21,068 nt of DNA from AC-69 sp035701505 (GTDB taxonomy: Bacteria; Actinomycetota; UBA4738; HRBIN12), in contig DASSSA010000121.1 of the NCBI GenBank assembly GCA_035701505.1, forward strand, positions 1 through 21,068, read 5' to 3'. Of this stretch, positions 1 through 7,448 are shown piece by piece. The notes under the pieces were generated by a model, which was not told the DNA's origin, made no database searches, and was given only the letters and a program-made list of their open reading frames with translations. A program made the position numbers and the translations under genes. Position 1 is the first letter of the stretch, and each line of letters begins with the position of its first letter.

Positions 1-2
1 AG

Positions 3-1025
3 AGCGCGATCGAACGAGCTGCAACCGTGGACGCCGTCGTCGCAGTCGCGCGGGAGATGCCGGTGACGATCTGCACCCTGGTCGAAGCGAGGGTCGATCC
101 CATCCACGTCAGCCAGGTGGTTGCCGTGACGATCGACACCGCCTCCCGCAGGCTCCTGGAGATCGGGATCTCAGAGCTGGGAAGCCCGCCCGCACCCTGG
201 GCCTGGCTCGCCCTCGGCAGCGAGGCCCGTCAGGAACAGGCGCTCCTCACCGACCAAGATCATGCGCTCGCATACGATCCGGGGGAGGACCCAGACGAGA
301 CGGTCGATCCCTACTTCGCGAAGCTCGCGTCCTTCGTGACCGATGGATTGGAGGCCGTAGGCATACGGCGGTGCCGCGCCGGTGTGATCGCATCCAACCG
401 CGAATGGCGGCGTCCGCTGTCCGAATGGCTACTTCAGTTCCGCAAATGGATGGGCGACCCCGGCCGGACCGGAAGCGCGTACACGGGCATCGCGTTCGAC
501 TTCAGGAGGGTGGCCGGCCCACTCGACGCGGAACCGGTCCTCCACGAGGTCATCCGGAACGCGCCCACGAATGCCATGTTCATGCGGCACCTGGCTCGGA
601 TCGCGGTGGACCCCCGTCCCCCCACCGGATTCTTCCGTGACTTGGTAGTGCAACCCAAAGGGGCGGCCGCCGGGCATCTCGACGTGAAGCACGGCGGAGT
701 TACCTTGGTCACCAATCTCGCCCGGTTCTACGCGATCGGCGCCGGCTTGACCGAGAACCGGACGTTGCAGCGCCTCCGGGCGGCCGCGGCTGCGGGTCGC
801 ATCGACGAGGAGACGAGGGCCGCGCTCGAGGAGGCATTCCGGCTGCTGTGGCAGATACGACTTGAGCACCAGTCCTCGCAGGTTCGGAGGGGTGCGACAC
901 CTGATGATGATGTCGAGCCCGGTTCTCTGGGCCCACTCACCCGACAGGGGCTGAAGGAAGCGTTCCGGATCATCGATGAGGCCCAGCGGGCCGTGGCCGC
1001 GGAACCAGGGATCCGAGGTCGTTGA
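3..1025 (+). CDS. DUF294-type putative nucleotidyltransferase, 5'-truncated by window edge
   Basis: The frame is open to the left edge, so this is the C-terminal part of a longer protein; a GTG at 27 is internal and not needed as a start. Near residue 70 (from that GTG) it has GSEARQEQALLTDQDHAL, the nucleotidyltransferase-like GS...R.E..TDxD signature of DUF294. The second half (from DVKHGGVTLV to the end) matches the helical DUF294 C-terminal domain. In this family, cyclic-nucleotide-binding and CBS domains usually precede these domains; here they would lie outside the window. The role is thought to be signalling or nucleotidyl transfer, but the substrate is unknown. It overlaps the next gene by 4 bp, and DUF294 proteins are often paired with DnaQ-like exonucleases, sometimes near acetate or solute symporters. 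The family call is firm; the function is not. Confidence 0.85.
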   Translation, partial: SAIERAATVDAVVAVAREMPVTICTLVEARVDPIHVSQVVAVTIDTASRRLLEIGISELGSPPAPWAWLALGSEARQEQALLTDQDHALAYDPGEDPDETVDPYFAKLASFVTDGLEAVGIRRCRAGVIASNREWRRPLSEWLLQFRKWMGDPGRTGSAYTGIAFDFRRVAGPLDAEPVLHEVIRNAPTNAMFMRHLARIAVDPRPPTGFFRDLVVQPKGAAAGHLDVKHGGVTLVTNLARFYAIGAGLTENRTLQRLRAAAAAGRIDEETRAALEEAFRLLWQIRLEHQSSQVRRGATPDDDVEPGSLGPLTRQGLKEAFRIIDEAQRAVAAEPGIRGR

Positions 1026-1651
1026 CCCAAGGCCTGCCCGCGCCCCCTTCTCGGTACTTGCGACGCGTCCAGTGGCGGCGAGCGCACCTGGCCGCCCTGG
1101 ACTTCGAGGCGACCGGCCTCGACTTCTCGCGGGACAGCATCATCTCCTTCGGGATCGTGCCGATCGACGACGGCCGCATCATCATGCGAGACGCTGCCTA
1201 TGGGCTCGTGAACCCGGAGGTGGCGCCATCGCGCGAATCGGTTGCCATTCACGGCCTCCGTGCGAGGGACCTCGCCGACGCTCCGGGCCTTGACGAATGC
1301 CGAGAAACCCTTCGAGAGGGCCTATCGGGCCGTTTCCTCGTCACGTGGTGGGCCGAAGTGGAAACGCGGTTCCTGGAGAAGATCTTCGGCGGAGGTCGAC
1401 GGCGGCTGCGTGCGAGAACCATCGACGTCCGCAAGCTGGTGCTCCGCCTCGAGGCCATCTTGGGGGAACGCCGCGGGCCGGACGAATACACGCTCGCCGC
1501 GACGGCCGCTCGGTATCGGATCCCGGTCGCGAGCCCGCATCATGCGCTCGACGATGCCCTGGTGACCGCCCAACTCTTGCTCGTCGTCGCTCCTCGGCTA
1601 GCCGCGCGAGGACACAAGACCGTCCGCAGCTTGGTCCGGATCTCGAGGTGA
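1022..1651 (+). CDS. DnaQ-like 3'-5' exonuclease (DEDDh family)
   Basis: This 209-residue protein has the RNase T/DnaQ exonuclease fold. Exo I is LDFEATGLDF (about residues 26-35), with the metal-binding Asp and Glu. A typical HGLR segment follows mid-protein, and Exo III is HHALDDALVTAQLL near residue 178, whose His and Asp mark the DEDDh subtype. It would remove 3' nucleotides from DNA or RNA; stand-alone members of this size are not necessarily the proofreading subunit of polymerase III. The TTG start overlaps the stop of the DUF294 gene (TTGA), which points to translational coupling; GAGG lies a few bases upstream. A later in-frame TTG at 1058 has no better ribosome site. The pair is likely one operon. 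The family call is firm; the substrate is unknown. Confidence 0.88.
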   Translation: MTQGLPAPPSRYLRRVQWRRAHLAALDFEATGLDFSRDSIISFGIVPIDDGRIIMRDAAYGLVNPEVAPSRESVAIHGLRARDLADAPGLDECRETLREGLSGRFLVTWWAEVETRFLEKIFGGGRRRLRARTIDVRKLVLRLEAILGERRGPDEYTLAATAARYRIPVASPHHALDDALVTAQLLLVVAPRLAARGHKTVRSLVRISR

Positions 1652-1739
1652 AACGCTGTCCGCTCAAACCGCACCCGACGCCGGCTCGGCCTCGGCCCGA
1701 AGCCACGGCGCGCAACCAAACCGGGGGAGACTGGCTCTT

Positions 1740-2282
1740 CTAGGCGCGCGTCCGGCGTGGGCGCCATGACGGGCGGACCTCGGCAGCCGTCGGCACCGCG
1801 TGGACGGGGATCCGGGTTCTCCTGGCCACGTCCCGCCACGCGGTCCCCTCCACGATCCGGCGCCATCGAGGGAGCTCGGGGTCGGCCATCACGATCGCCT
1901 GTGACCGAAGATGATCGGCCCATCGCGCGATCTGTTTGGGTGCGTTCCGGGCCCGGATGAGCTTTACGGCGACGGGCAACCCTCGGCGTCGGATGATCTT
2001 CGAAGCGCGGGTCACGATCTCGCGCTGAGCCTCCCACTCAAGGGCGGTGGGCTGGAGGCCCGGGTGAGGCAGCCCGAGAGCTGTGCCCCACACCCTGGCC
2101 ACGGAGAGGACGGTGACCTTCGCCCCCTCGGGAGCGGCGAGCTCGAGGGCTTGCCCGATGACTTTCTCGTCGAACGGCGACCCGGTCGAGGCGAGAAGGA
2201 TCCGCCGCAGCGCCGGCCCACGGAGCGCCTCGGCGGCCCCCGGCTCAGTGGCCCGTCTCTCCGCTTTCGGCTTTGCCGCCAT
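1740..2282 (-). CDS. UspA-like universal stress protein with degenerate ATP site
   Basis: This 180-residue protein has one Usp alpha/beta domain starting near residue 27 (RRILLASTGSPFDEKVIGQALELA) and ending in IPVHAVP, a typical last strand. Usp proteins modulate stress survival and sometimes regulate neighbouring transporters. Two ATP-binding features look lost. The Asp usually found in the first loop (DGS) is Thr33 here (STGS), and the usual G-x2-G-x9-G-S/T loop is replaced by ADPELPRWRRIVEGTA. It is therefore probably a non-ATP-binding, UspA-type member. It starts 9 bp after the permease stop on the same strand, so it is likely co-transcribed with the permease and may modulate it. The C-terminus (about 15 residues) is Arg-rich and beyond the fold. 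Confidence 0.8.
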   Translation of the reverse strand: MAAKPKAERRATEPGAAEALRGPALRRILLASTGSPFDEKVIGQALELAAPEGAKVTVLSVARVWGTALGLPHPGLQPTALEWEAQREIVTRASKIIRRRGLPVAVKLIRARNAPKQIARWADHLRSQAIVMADPELPRWRRIVEGTAWRDVARRTRIPVHAVPTAAEVRPSWRPRRTRA

Positions 2283-2291
2283 CTCGCCTCG

Positions 2292-3785
2292 TCAGACGGG
2301 GGCCCGGACCCTGAAATCCTCCGAACCCAATCGCCGGTTCTCCGACCGTCGCCACAAGTAGAGCGGGAAGTACAGCAGGACGATGAACACGCCGATCAGG
2401 AACATCTTGCCCCCACCGGGCTGGCAGCCCTTGATGGCGCAAGCCGGGATGCCCACCGCCCACACGAAGAAGTAGAGGGCGGCCACAGCCACGGCGACGT
2501 ATTTCATCCACTCCGGTAGGCGGTAGGGGCGGTGGATCTCCGGTCGCCATTTGCGCAGGAAGTAGTAACCGAGCAGCACGGGGACGAAGGAGCCCACATA
2601 GCCGACGTTCGACAGCACGTAGATGCTCCCGGGAGTTCCCACCAAGAGAAGGAGGATGTTGATGACGACGTTCAGGCCCATCGACACGTCGGGCACGTTG
2701 TGCTTGTTCACGTGGCCGAAGATACGGGGGGCCTGGCCGTCCAGGGCCATCATGTACAGGGAACGTGCGCAGCCCATGATCGCGTTCAGGCTGGAAAGCA
2801 GGAGCGCGATGATCACCGCGGCGGTGACGATCTTGTCGACACCCCCAAAGTTCAGCGTGATCTTTGCGTACTGGGCCAGGATCCCGTTGATGTCCAGCGA
2901 GCTTGCGATGAACCTATAGCCGACGACGCCCAGCACGGCCAGCGGAAGCACCGTGTAAATGAACACGCCGTACCCGCCTTCGAGGTTCATGGCGATGGGC
3001 GCGTCACGATCTGGGTTTCGGGTTTCACCGATGTAACAGGCAGCCGCCTCCATGGCGATCACGTTCCACGTAAGGAGGGCGGAGAACTGGATGAACAGGA
3101 ACCAGGCGTGCCCCGAGAAGAACGACCCGCCGCCTGGAATCGTGAAGTCCTGTAGGTTACCCGAGTGAAAGTCACCTGTGAAGAAGGGAGCGACCGCAAG
3201 GATCGTGAGAGGGATCATCGACAGCAGGCCGAGAATCGTCGCGAACACCGTGCCTATGCGGATCCCGAGGAATGCGGGAACGAATAGGGCGATCGATATG
3301 GCCGCACCCACGATCAACGTAAAGTACGAGACCGGGAAACTGTTGCTGAACAGTTGGATCTTGTGCGTGTTGTCAGTGAACCCGAACAGCACGGGGACGT
3401 AGGAACCTGTCAGCAGGTTGTTCACCGCCATGACCGGCACCCATCCCAACCAGTACATCCAAACGGTGAGTCCGTTGATGTGCGGGTAGGTCCGGGGCAG
3501 CCGGTCCTTGAACGCGTAGTAGGCGTATGCAGGAGCACCGCCGGTCCGGTCCGGCAGCATCGCAGCGAGCTCGGCGATGAACATGCAGAGGAGCCAGCCG
3601 GTGACGGTCCAGAAGATGAAGTTCGGGATGGCCGCTCCGCCCAGGCCTGCCAGGACTGGCGCGGTGACCCCGGTGACCAAGATCGTGCCGGCCAGGCCTA
3701 CCACGAAGGCGCCCCACCAGTTCGTCTCTTTGCTGAGCTCGCCCTTGACGTAGTCGTCGACCCTCAACTGGCCGGGCTCTGACAT
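2292..3785 (-). CDS. APC-family amino acid/amine permease
   Basis: This 497-residue integral membrane protein has about 12 hydrophobic segments (roughly 23-45, 55-77, 105-130, 152-172, 175-200, 226-250, 270-290, 315-335, 370-385, 388-410, 428-450, 460-480). APC hallmarks are the small-residue-rich first helix, the MEAAACYIGETRNPDRDAP loop after helix 6, and RSLYMMALDGQAPRIFGHVN between helices 8 and 9. It would import an amino acid or amine by secondary transport; sitting beside a GlnT-type ligase, the substrate may be a methylated or short amine or an amino acid, but the sequence does not decide this. The ATG at 3785 has a GGGGGGA ribosome site. It lies 155 bp downstream of the ligase gene, and a plausible promoter in that gap suggests it and the Usp gene can be transcribed separately. 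Confidence 0.88.
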   Translation of the reverse strand: MSEPGQLRVDDYVKGELSKETNWWGAFVVGLAGTILVTGVTAPVLAGLGGAAIPNFIFWTVTGWLLCMFIAELAAMLPDRTGGAPAYAYYAFKDRLPRTYPHINGLTVWMYWLGWVPVMAVNNLLTGSYVPVLFGFTDNTHKIQLFSNSFPVSYFTLIVGAAISIALFVPAFLGIRIGTVFATILGLLSMIPLTILAVAPFFTGDFHSGNLQDFTIPGGGSFFSGHAWFLFIQFSALLTWNVIAMEAAACYIGETRNPDRDAPIAMNLEGGYGVFIYTVLPLAVLGVVGYRFIASSLDINGILAQYAKITLNFGGVDKIVTAAVIIALLLSSLNAIMGCARSLYMMALDGQAPRIFGHVNKHNVPDVSMGLNVVINILLLLVGTPGSIYVLSNVGYVGSFVPVLLGYYFLRKWRPEIHRPYRLPEWMKYVAVAVAALYFFVWAVGIPACAIKGCQPGGGKMFLIGVFIVLLYFPLYLWRRSENRRLGSEDFRVRAPV

Positions 3786-3825
3786 GGCGCGATCCCCCCT
3801 TGCTCGAACGTCACCGAGTCCCGGG

Positions 3826-3838
3826 GCGTAGGCTACGC
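3826..3838. promoter_or_regulatory. Perfect inverted repeat overlapping permease promoter -10 (candidate operator)
   Basis: GCGTAG-G-CTACGC is a perfect 6-1-6 inverted repeat in the gap between the ligase and permease genes. It covers the predicted -10 box, so a bound protein would be expected to repress the permease. It is too short, and lacks a T-run, to be a convincing terminator. Confidence 0.35.
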
Positions 3839-3858
3839 TTGCAGCCCAGCATGGACAA
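3830..3858 (-). promoter_or_regulatory. Candidate sigma-70-type promoter for the permease-usp unit
   Basis: Read on the minus strand, TTGTCC (3858-3853) is followed by a 17-bp spacer and TAGCCT (3835-3830). This is a fair match to TTGACA/TAnnnT with ideal spacing, leaving about 40 bp to the permease ATG. The -10 element lies inside a 13-bp inverted repeat. Inferred from pattern only. Confidence 0.4.
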
Positions 3859-3940
3859 GGTCGGCCCTCGCCATGGGGTGTCCTGTTCGCCCACTATTCT
3901 GCCGCAGGATTGACCGGATCCTCCACTTCTGGGCCAGCCA

Positions 3941-5305
3941 TCAGAACAGCGACAGGTACTTGTGTACCTCCCAATCGGTCACCCGGTCGTGGTACTCCTT
4001 CCACTCCCGCTGTTTGACACCGGCGAAGTAGTCGATGTAGTCCTCGTCGACCCCTCGGCCGAGAGCCTCCCGCAGGACCTCGTCCTGCACCAGGTTCCGG
4101 GTCGCGTCAAGGAGGTTGCCCGGAAGGACGTCGATCCCGCGCCGCCGCAGGTCCTCCTCGGGAACCTCGTACATGTTGTCCATGTTGGGTTCGCCCGGAT
4201 CGACCTTGTTCTCGACGCCGTCGAGACCAGCCGCGAGGACCACGGTCGCCGCGAGGTATGGATTGGCGGCCCCGTCGATGGTGCGATCCTCGCAACGGTC
4301 GTTGGCCGGAATCCGGATCATCTGGGTGCGGTTGTTGCCTCCGTAGGTGACGTAGACGGGGGCCCAGGTCGCACCCGACGTCGGAGCGCCTACGATGAGA
4401 CGCTTGTAGGAGTTGACGGTCGGGGCGGTCACGGCGATGTACGCCTTCGCATGTTTCAGCAATCCGCCGATCCAGTGGTAGGCGAGCTCGGAGAGCCCGA
4501 AGCCGCGGGGGTCGTTCGGGTCCTCGAAGAGGTTCGTGTCGGTATCGGCGTCCCACAGGCTCATGTGGGCGTGGAGGCCGCTTCCGGTGAGATGAGGGAA
4601 GGGTTTCGGCATGAACGTGGCGAGGAACCCTCGTTGTTGGGCCATCGTCTCAACCATGTACCGGAAGAAGATGACTCGATCGGCGGTGGTCAAAGCGTCG
4701 CTATAGACGAAGTTGGACTCGAACTGGCTGTTTGCGTCCTCGTGGTCGTTCGCATAATTGTCCCACCCCAGTTCCGACTCGTACCTCGAGAGCGTGCTCA
4801 TGAAGTCGAACTGCCGGGTCAGCCCCCTCATGTCGTAGCAGGGACGATCGAGAACATCGAGGGGGTCCGCGATCTCGAGCTTCCCGTCGTTCTGCCGGAC
4901 AAGGAAGAACTCCGCCTCCATGCCCATCTTGAACACGTAGCCCTTACTTCGGGCCTTCTCCATCTGGCGCTTCAGGATCGTTCGCGGACAGTAGGGCCAG
5001 GGCTTCCCTTCGACGTACACGTCACAGGCAAATCGGGCCAGGTTGGGCTGCCAGGGAACCGGCGTGAAGCTCGCTGGGTCGGGCATGGCGGCAATGTCCG
5101 GACTGTGCGGTCCCTGCCCGATCTCACCGGCGGCGAACCCGGCGAACCCCGCTCCGTCGGCGAAGACATCCTCGAGGTGGGCAGCGGGCACGAGCTTCCC
5201 GTTTGGCTTGCCGAACATCTCGACGAACTGGGTGAACAAGAACTCGATGCCCGCCTTATCGACGGCCTTCCTTACGTCCTCCACCGTACGCGGACGATCA
5301 GCCAT
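3941..5305 (-). CDS. gmaS: Type III/GlnT glutamine synthetase-family ligase, probable gamma-glutamylmethylamide synthetase
   Basis: This 454-residue ligase would couple ATP, glutamate and an amine into a gamma-glutamylamide; with methylamine the product is gamma-glutamylmethylamide, first step of the N-methylglutamate pathway. Metal and substrate motifs are present: MGMEAEFF (Glu130, Glu132), HEDANSQFESN (Glu196), GSGLHAHMSL (241-250), NSYKRL, and RCEDRTIDGAANPYLA. The ANxQFE block and the short WEVHKYLSLF end are typical of GlnT/GMAS rather than housekeeping GlnA, and the GlnA adenylylation tyrosine region is absent. I chose the ATG at 5305, not an upstream GTG-type start at 5389. It overlaps the regulator stop by one base (TAATG) and has a strong GGGGGGGAGGG site just upstream. 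Other amines (ethylamine, isopropylamine, ethanolamine) or ammonia are possible; the adjacent mgs/sox-like operon favours methylamine. Confidence 0.85.
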   Translation of the reverse strand: MADRPRTVEDVRKAVDKAGIEFLFTQFVEMFGKPNGKLVPAAHLEDVFADGAGFAGFAAGEIGQGPHSPDIAAMPDPASFTPVPWQPNLARFACDVYVEGKPWPYCPRTILKRQMEKARSKGYVFKMGMEAEFFLVRQNDGKLEIADPLDVLDRPCYDMRGLTRQFDFMSTLSRYESELGWDNYANDHEDANSQFESNFVYSDALTTADRVIFFRYMVETMAQQRGFLATFMPKPFPHLTGSGLHAHMSLWDADTDTNLFEDPNDPRGFGLSELAYHWIGGLLKHAKAYIAVTAPTVNSYKRLIVGAPTSGATWAPVYVTYGGNNRTQMIRIPANDRCEDRTIDGAANPYLAATVVLAAGLDGVENKVDPGEPNMDNMYEVPEEDLRRRGIDVLPGNLLDATRNLVQDEVLREALGRGVDEDYIDYFAGVKQREWKEYHDRVTDWEVHKYLSLF

Positions 5306-7218
5306 TAACCCTCCCCCCCATCTGCTCCCGCCGAATTGCGCATCGACCGGAGCTTGACGACCTTGATCGCGATAGCGAGCGACAACCAATCCACCTGGTT
5401 GAGATCGAGCTCGGCCACTTGCTCGACACGAGCCAGCCGTTGACGAAGCGTGTTCGGGTGGATGTAGAGCGCCCTGGAGGTTCCCATGATGTTACCCCTG
5501 CGATCGAGGAAGGTCTCCAGTGTGTCGAGCAATCGGGCGTCACGCTTCCCGTCGTACTCCATCAGCCGCTCGAGGGTTTGTTGGTAGTGGTCCCGTACGG
5601 TCTTCTCGGATAGCAACACATACTTATAGGGGCCGAGGTCTTCGTAGGTCGAGATTCCCGGCCCACCGCGGATCAAGGCCCCGACCTCCGCTGCCGCCGC
5701 AGCCTCTTCGAAACCATGTCGGAACGAAGCCGCACCGTGGCATACGTTCGAGATGCCCACCGAGATGGGAGCCGGCTGTTCCCCGACCCGGTGGAGAATC
5801 CCGCTTCGGATCAGCCCCGCCAGCTCATGGATTCCTTCTTCGCCGATTGGGATGAGCGCCCGGACCGATCGCTCCCCGTGGTCGAACAGGCACCGCGAAT
5901 ATCGCGCCTTGATCTCCGACTCCACTCGCTCGGCGAGATCCCGCCAGGACGGGGTGGGGGGTCGGGTTCGGGGGGCCGCGCTGGGCCCCCGCCTCTTCGC
6001 CGACGTCCCTTCCCAGGAGACCAGATGCAGGACGACCTGAGGCGCACCGAGATCGCACCCCAGCCGCGACGCTTGTCCTGCGAGCTGTTGGGAGGTCGCC
6101 CCGCCCCGGGCGAGCGCTTCGAAGAAGTCCTTGCGGAGGTTCTTCTCCCTCAACCACTCGATCAACTGGTGCTGCTTGATGGCAACCGCCGCGTGCGACG
6201 CGACGGCGGCGAGGACGCTCTCCGCGTCGGCCGCAAGCGCCGGGATCATCGCTGCGATGGTCCCAAGTTGCTCCTCGCCCACGACCATCGGTACGAATAG
6301 CGCGGTGCCCTTCGCGTCCTGGCCCCACAGCAAGCCGCCGAGGTGGCGAGCCTCCTCGACCCCGGCCCTGGATCCCAGGACGCCCTTCCAGGGTCCACGG
6401 GCGTCAAGGACCCGGCGCAGGGATCGCTCGGGGCTGGAAGCGCGCAAGGACAGGCGGTCACCTGGCTCGAGGAGGTAGATCTCGCAGTGCTCGGCCGAAA
6501 GGAGTTCCCGACCTCCCGACGCGACGATGGAGAGTACCTCTTCGATGTTCGTCGCCGCAGCGATCCGCTGGGCGAGCCTGGAAAGATCGGTGAGCAATGC
6601 AACCCTGGTCGTCGCCTCCTCGTAGAGGCGGGCGTTCTCCGCCGCTCCGGCGATCAAGGATGCAGTGTGCTCCAGGAGGTCCAGGTCTGCCTGGGCGAAC
6701 TCGTGCGGAGCTTCGGCATGAAGCGTGATGACCCCGATCACGTTTCCCGCCCGAGCGAAGATCGGAACCGATACGAGCGACTGGAACCGCTCTTCATCGA
6801 GCTCAGGGAAATAGGCCACTCGCACCCGCGGATCCTCGAGCGCCTTCTCCCGGATGAAGGCGGAGCGACGCGCTTCCGCCACCCAACCCGTCAGCCCTTC
6901 GCCGATGGGGATCCTGACCTTGCCCTCCTGGTGCGCGTATACCTTGGAGGCCGCCCGCAGAACGAGGGAGCCGTCTCGGACGAGATAGATGAAGCACGCA
7001 TGGCAGGCGGTGGCCTCGGTCACCAGATCCACGACCCCCCGGAGGATCGTCTGGAGGTCGGGGCCCGAGCCGATGGTCTGGATGATCTGGTAGAGGTAGG
7101 CGCGCTCGTCCGGGACGCGTCGGATCGCGGTCAAAGCCCTCCGAGCTGAGGATCGCCCCAGGCCCGTCGATGGGTCGCCTTCGGCTTTCACCCGGTCACG
7201 TCCGGTCCGCTGAGGCAT
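5305..7218 (-). CDS. GAF-GAF-CdaR/PucR-type transcriptional regulator
   Basis: This 637-residue predicted DNA-binding regulator has two GAF sensor domains (about residues 45-200, with IPIGEGLTGWVAEARR and FQSLVSVPIFARAGNVIGVITLHA; and about 205-350), a CdaR GGDEF-like domain (about 395-520), and a C-terminal PucR-type helix-turn-helix (about 565-620, with RRGNIMGTSRALYIHPNTLRQRL cut here into its recognisable halves: GTSRALYIHPNTLRQRL). GAF domains bind small ligands, so it may sense an amine, a glutamyl intermediate or 2-oxoglutarate; no ligand can be read from the sequence. It is translationally coupled to the downstream ligase gene and divergent from the mgs/sox-like operon, so it probably controls both and itself. 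The ATG at 7218 has an AAGGG-type site about 9 bases upstream. Confidence 0.88.
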   Translation of the reverse strand: MPQRTGRDRVKAEGDPSTGLGRSSARRALTAIRRVPDERAYLYQIIQTIGSGPDLQTILRGVVDLVTEATACHACFIYLVRDGSLVLRAASKVYAHQEGKVRIPIGEGLTGWVAEARRSAFIREKALEDPRVRVAYFPELDEERFQSLVSVPIFARAGNVIGVITLHAEAPHEFAQADLDLLEHTASLIAGAAENARLYEEATTRVALLTDLSRLAQRIAAATNIEEVLSIVASGGRELLSAEHCEIYLLEPGDRLSLRASSPERSLRRVLDARGPWKGVLGSRAGVEEARHLGGLLWGQDAKGTALFVPMVVGEEQLGTIAAMIPALAADAESVLAAVASHAAVAIKQHQLIEWLREKNLRKDFFEALARGGATSQQLAGQASRLGCDLGAPQVVLHLVSWEGTSAKRRGPSAAPRTRPPTPSWRDLAERVESEIKARYSRCLFDHGERSVRALIPIGEEGIHELAGLIRSGILHRVGEQPAPISVGISNVCHGAASFRHGFEEAAAAAEVGALIRGGPGISTYEDLGPYKYVLLSEKTVRDHYQQTLERLMEYDGKRDARLLDTLETFLDRRGNIMGTSRALYIHPNTLRQRLARVEQVAELDLNQVDWLSLAIAIKVVKLRSMRNSAGADGGEG

Positions 7219-7252
7219 GCCCCGACCCTTGCCGGTCCGGACATGTGTGGGA

Positions 7253-7282
7253 ACCCTACGCCTCCGCCCGCCGCGCCGTCAA
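7253..7282 (-). promoter_or_regulatory. Candidate promoter for regulator-ligase unit
   Basis: On the minus strand TTGACG (7282-7277) is followed by 18 bp and TAGGGT (7258-7253), a good housekeeping-sigma promoter for a GC-rich genome. The predicted start of transcription is about 28 bp before the regulator ATG. It sits directly beside the 15-bp inverted repeat at 7288-7302. Confidence 0.5.
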
Positions 7283-7287
7283 TGGCG

Positions 7288-7302
7288 ACCACCAATGGTG
7301 GT
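7288..7302. promoter_or_regulatory. Perfect 15-bp inverted repeat in divergent promoter region (candidate operator)
   Basis: ACCACCA-A-TGGTGGT is a perfect 7-1-7 inverted repeat in the 230-bp gap between the divergent regulator and mgsA-like gene. It lies immediately upstream of the regulator's -35 box, where an activator or autoregulator would bind. The natural candidate ligand protein is the PucR-type regulator encoded next to it. Confidence 0.5.
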
Positions 7303-7367
7303 GTGGCCGGTCGCGTGTATGTGCATATCCTCCACGTTGAGCTGCCGAGAAGGACCACAACCTGACC

Positions 7368-7396
7368 TGGCCAGGCCAGTCCGGGCGGCGTAACTT
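7368..7396 (+). promoter_or_regulatory. Weak candidate promoter for the mgs/sox-like operon
   Basis: TGGCCA (7368-7373), a 17-bp spacer and TAACTT (7391-7396) lie about 50 bp before the first gene. The -35 match is poor (4 of 6), as expected for an activator-dependent promoter. CCTGGCCAGG (7366-7375), a 10-bp palindrome, overlaps the -35. Low confidence. Confidence 0.22.
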
Positions 7397-7448
7397 CATG
7401 CCAGGACTCCACTCCGTTGGCCGGCGGTCGACCAGAGGGAGGTTCGAG

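Noticed and set aside
1652..1739. A terminator between the convergent exonuclease and usp genes.
   Set aside because: I found only GC-rich imperfect repeats and no hairpin followed by a T-run.
3962..5308. A 448-codon plus-strand open frame opposite the ligase gene.
   Set aside because: Its composition is a typical high-GC antisense shadow; the minus frame carries every glutamine synthetase motif.
5306..5389. A longer N-terminus (28 residues) for the ligase.
   Set aside because: The extra residues are not family-like; the ATG at 5305 has a strong ribosome site and one-base overlap with the regulator stop.
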